Of a stretch of DNA of 15,979 nt, positions 14,824-15,979 are shown one piece after another. Within the stretch, counting starts at the first letter, position 1; each line of letters opens with the position of its first letter. This DNA is from Sulfurimonas sp. UBA6792 (GTDB lineage Bacteria > Campylobacterota > Campylobacteria > Campylobacterales > Sulfurimonadaceae), in contig DKFQ01000001.1 of NCBI GenBank assembly GCA_002452425.1, forward strand, positions 1-15,979, read 5' to 3'. The notes under the pieces are model-generated. The model was not told the DNA's origin. It searched no databases and worked only from the letters and a program-made list of their open reading frames with translations. A program made the translations under genes and the position numbers.

Positions 14824-15979
14824 TTTTGTACTTTTCCGTTGATGTAAATTTGATAGATATTATAGCGGTGGAGTATTAAATGGATGGCTAATTCATCGGT
14901 TGGCTCTTTATCTAAGTCCAAAACAAGCATATCGGCGTTTTTTCCCTCTTTTATCTCGCCCGTGTTGAGTCCAAGTGCTTCTGCCGCATCTTTTGTCACG
15001 CTTTTTAGAAGTTGTTTCGCCAAATCCAAAAGAGGCATATTTGAGTGCATAAAAAGGGCGCATTTCATCTCTTCAAAAAGGTCAAGTTTATAGTTGGAGC
15101 TAAGTCCGTCTGTCGCCAAAACCCAGTTGATGGAGTGCTTTTGAACTTTTACCAAATCAAGCGCACCGTTGCCCAAAAGTCTGTTTGAGATAGGGCAGTG
15201 GATGATTGTATGCCCGTTTGATGCAAGACTACCCAACTCCTCATCGCTTGCTTTTACTACATGGGTAAAGAGGGTTTTTTGCCCATGAAATGATGCCAAA
15301 AACTCCGCCGCACTGCTTGTTGCACTGCTCTGTTTGAGCAGATTTTCAAAAAAGCCCTTAAAATCTCCCTCGCTTTTGTCAAGCCACTCTCTCTCGGCAT
15401 TGCTCTCCATAAAATGTGCGGTAAGTTTTAGACCTTCGTTTTTAACTATTTGGAGTGCTTTTTGGATTAAAATCGGATGGACGGAGTAGGGTGAGTGAAT
15501 GGCAACGGCTGGGTAAAAACCATCTCTTTGGACACTTTTTGACGCATCAAGTCTGCTTCTAAAATCTCCAAAAAGTGCGTCTGCCATGGTTGCCTGTGAA
15601 CCGATAAGCTCATTGAAAAAAACTACATTTTGCACAGCGGCGGCGCAAACTTCTAAGTCCATTCCATGCGAACTTATCGCACCAAAGGTTGTGATACCGC
15701 TCTCAAGCATCGCATCAACAGCCCTCTGCATACACTCTTTGCCGCAACCGCCTATAAGCTCTTCACGATTCTCTATAACACTGTAAAGCCATGAGATAAA
15801 ATCCCCGTAAGAGAGGCTTGTTTTGTTAGCACTAAACTCAATGTGGACATGAGCATTTATGAGTCCAGGCATCAAAAGAGAGTTTTTTTTGAGTTTGATG
15901 ACATCGGCATCTGGAAACTTTTTTTGCAGCTCTTCAAGCGGAGCGATTTTGTGTATGGTCGTATCAAAGGCAACAGCCA
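14811..15979 (-). CDS. mqnF: Amidohydrolase, probable aminodeoxyfutalosine deaminase, 5' end outside window
   Basis: A metal-dependent hydrolase of the cytosine/guanine-deaminase branch (COG0402). The frame stays open to the right edge, giving 388 visible residues; the apparent TTG start at 15875 is false, since the upstream codons encode the normal N-terminal strands (AVAFDTTIHKIAPLEELQ). Metal and catalytic residues in visible numbering: HVH at 43-45, H188 and E191 in AHFMES, H239 in LFTHVV and D290 in ATDG. The LINAHVHIEFSANKT segment and AHFMESNAEREW are features I recall from the 6-aminodeoxyfutalosine deaminases, including Nitratiruptor Nis_0429, which was shown to have that activity. 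That step feeds menaquinone synthesis. The C-terminal composite domain (GKNADMLVLDLD) is intact. Substrate assignment is from similarity and could be another purine derivative. Confidence 0.72.
   Translation of the reverse strand, partial: AVAFDTTIHKIAPLEELQKKFPDADVIKLKKNSLLMPGLINAHVHIEFSANKTSLSYGDFISWLYSVIENREELIGGCGKECMQRAVDAMLESGITTFGAISSHGMDLEVCAAAVQNVVFFNELIGSQATMADALFGDFRSRLDASKSVQRDGFYPAVAIHSPYSVHPILIQKALQIVKNEGLKLTAHFMESNAEREWLDKSEGDFKGFFENLLKQSSATSSAAEFLASFHGQKTLFTHVVKASDEELGSLASNGHTIIHCPISNRLLGNGALDLVKVQKHSINWVLATDGLSSNYKLDLFEEMKCALFMHSNMPLLDLAKQLLKSVTKDAAEALGLNTGEIKEGKNADMLVLDLDKEPTDELAIHLILHRYNIYQIYINGKVQKCSL

Noticed and set aside
15873..15875. TTG at 15875 (- strand) as the start of the amidohydrolase
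   Set aside because: The same frame continues without a stop to the right edge and encodes the expected N-terminal strands; the gene is simply incomplete.

Overview
The window looks like a stretch of a Campylobacterota (epsilonproteobacterial) chromosome, most likely Sulfurimonas or a close relative. The grounds are the AT-rich coding sequence, protein signatures, and a gene order (M23 peptidase, lpxC, short tsaB, thrB, ylxR, infB, rbfA, rimP) that matches what I remember of the Campylobacter jejuni Cj0131-Cj0138 block. No database search was possible, so the genus is an inference. There are 18 protein-coding genes, two cut by the window edges. I see no tRNA, rRNA, CRISPR array, insertion sequence or phage gene, and no gene-free stretch longer than about 70 bases.

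Positions 1-9677, all on +, form one tightly packed run: the end of a DHH-family phosphoesterase, a membrane-anchored M23 peptidase, lpxC (lipid A), a short tsaB (tRNA t6A), thrB (threonine), ylxR-infB-rbfA-rimP (translation initiation and 30S maturation), ribD (riboflavin) and ubiE/menG (menaquinone). Most neighbours overlap by 4-17 bases or lie a few bases apart, which points to cotranscription and translational coupling. Non-ATG starts are frequent.

Positions 9723-13006 (+) hold rmuC and xseA, both DNA-maintenance genes, then a stand-alone FmdE-like protein of unknown function. A short palindrome and a good TATAAT box separate this from a second set at 13072-13968 (+): an uncharacterised 139-residue protein and the DNA-repair methyltransferase ogt.

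From 13954 to the right edge the genes are on the - strand: an amidohydrolase, probably the 6-aminodeoxyfutalosine deaminase of the futalosine menaquinone route and incomplete at its 5' end, followed by sppA. sppA meets ogt tail to tail with a 15-base overlap. The ubiE/menG and amidohydrolase genes together fit menaquinone-based respiration.

This is mainly a housekeeping region. I found no convincing new multi-gene system. The items most worth a second look are the FmdE-like protein, the 139-residue protein with its own promoter, the two CxxC pairs in YlxR, the minimal TsaB, and the deaminase in a lineage where other members are thought to skip that step.
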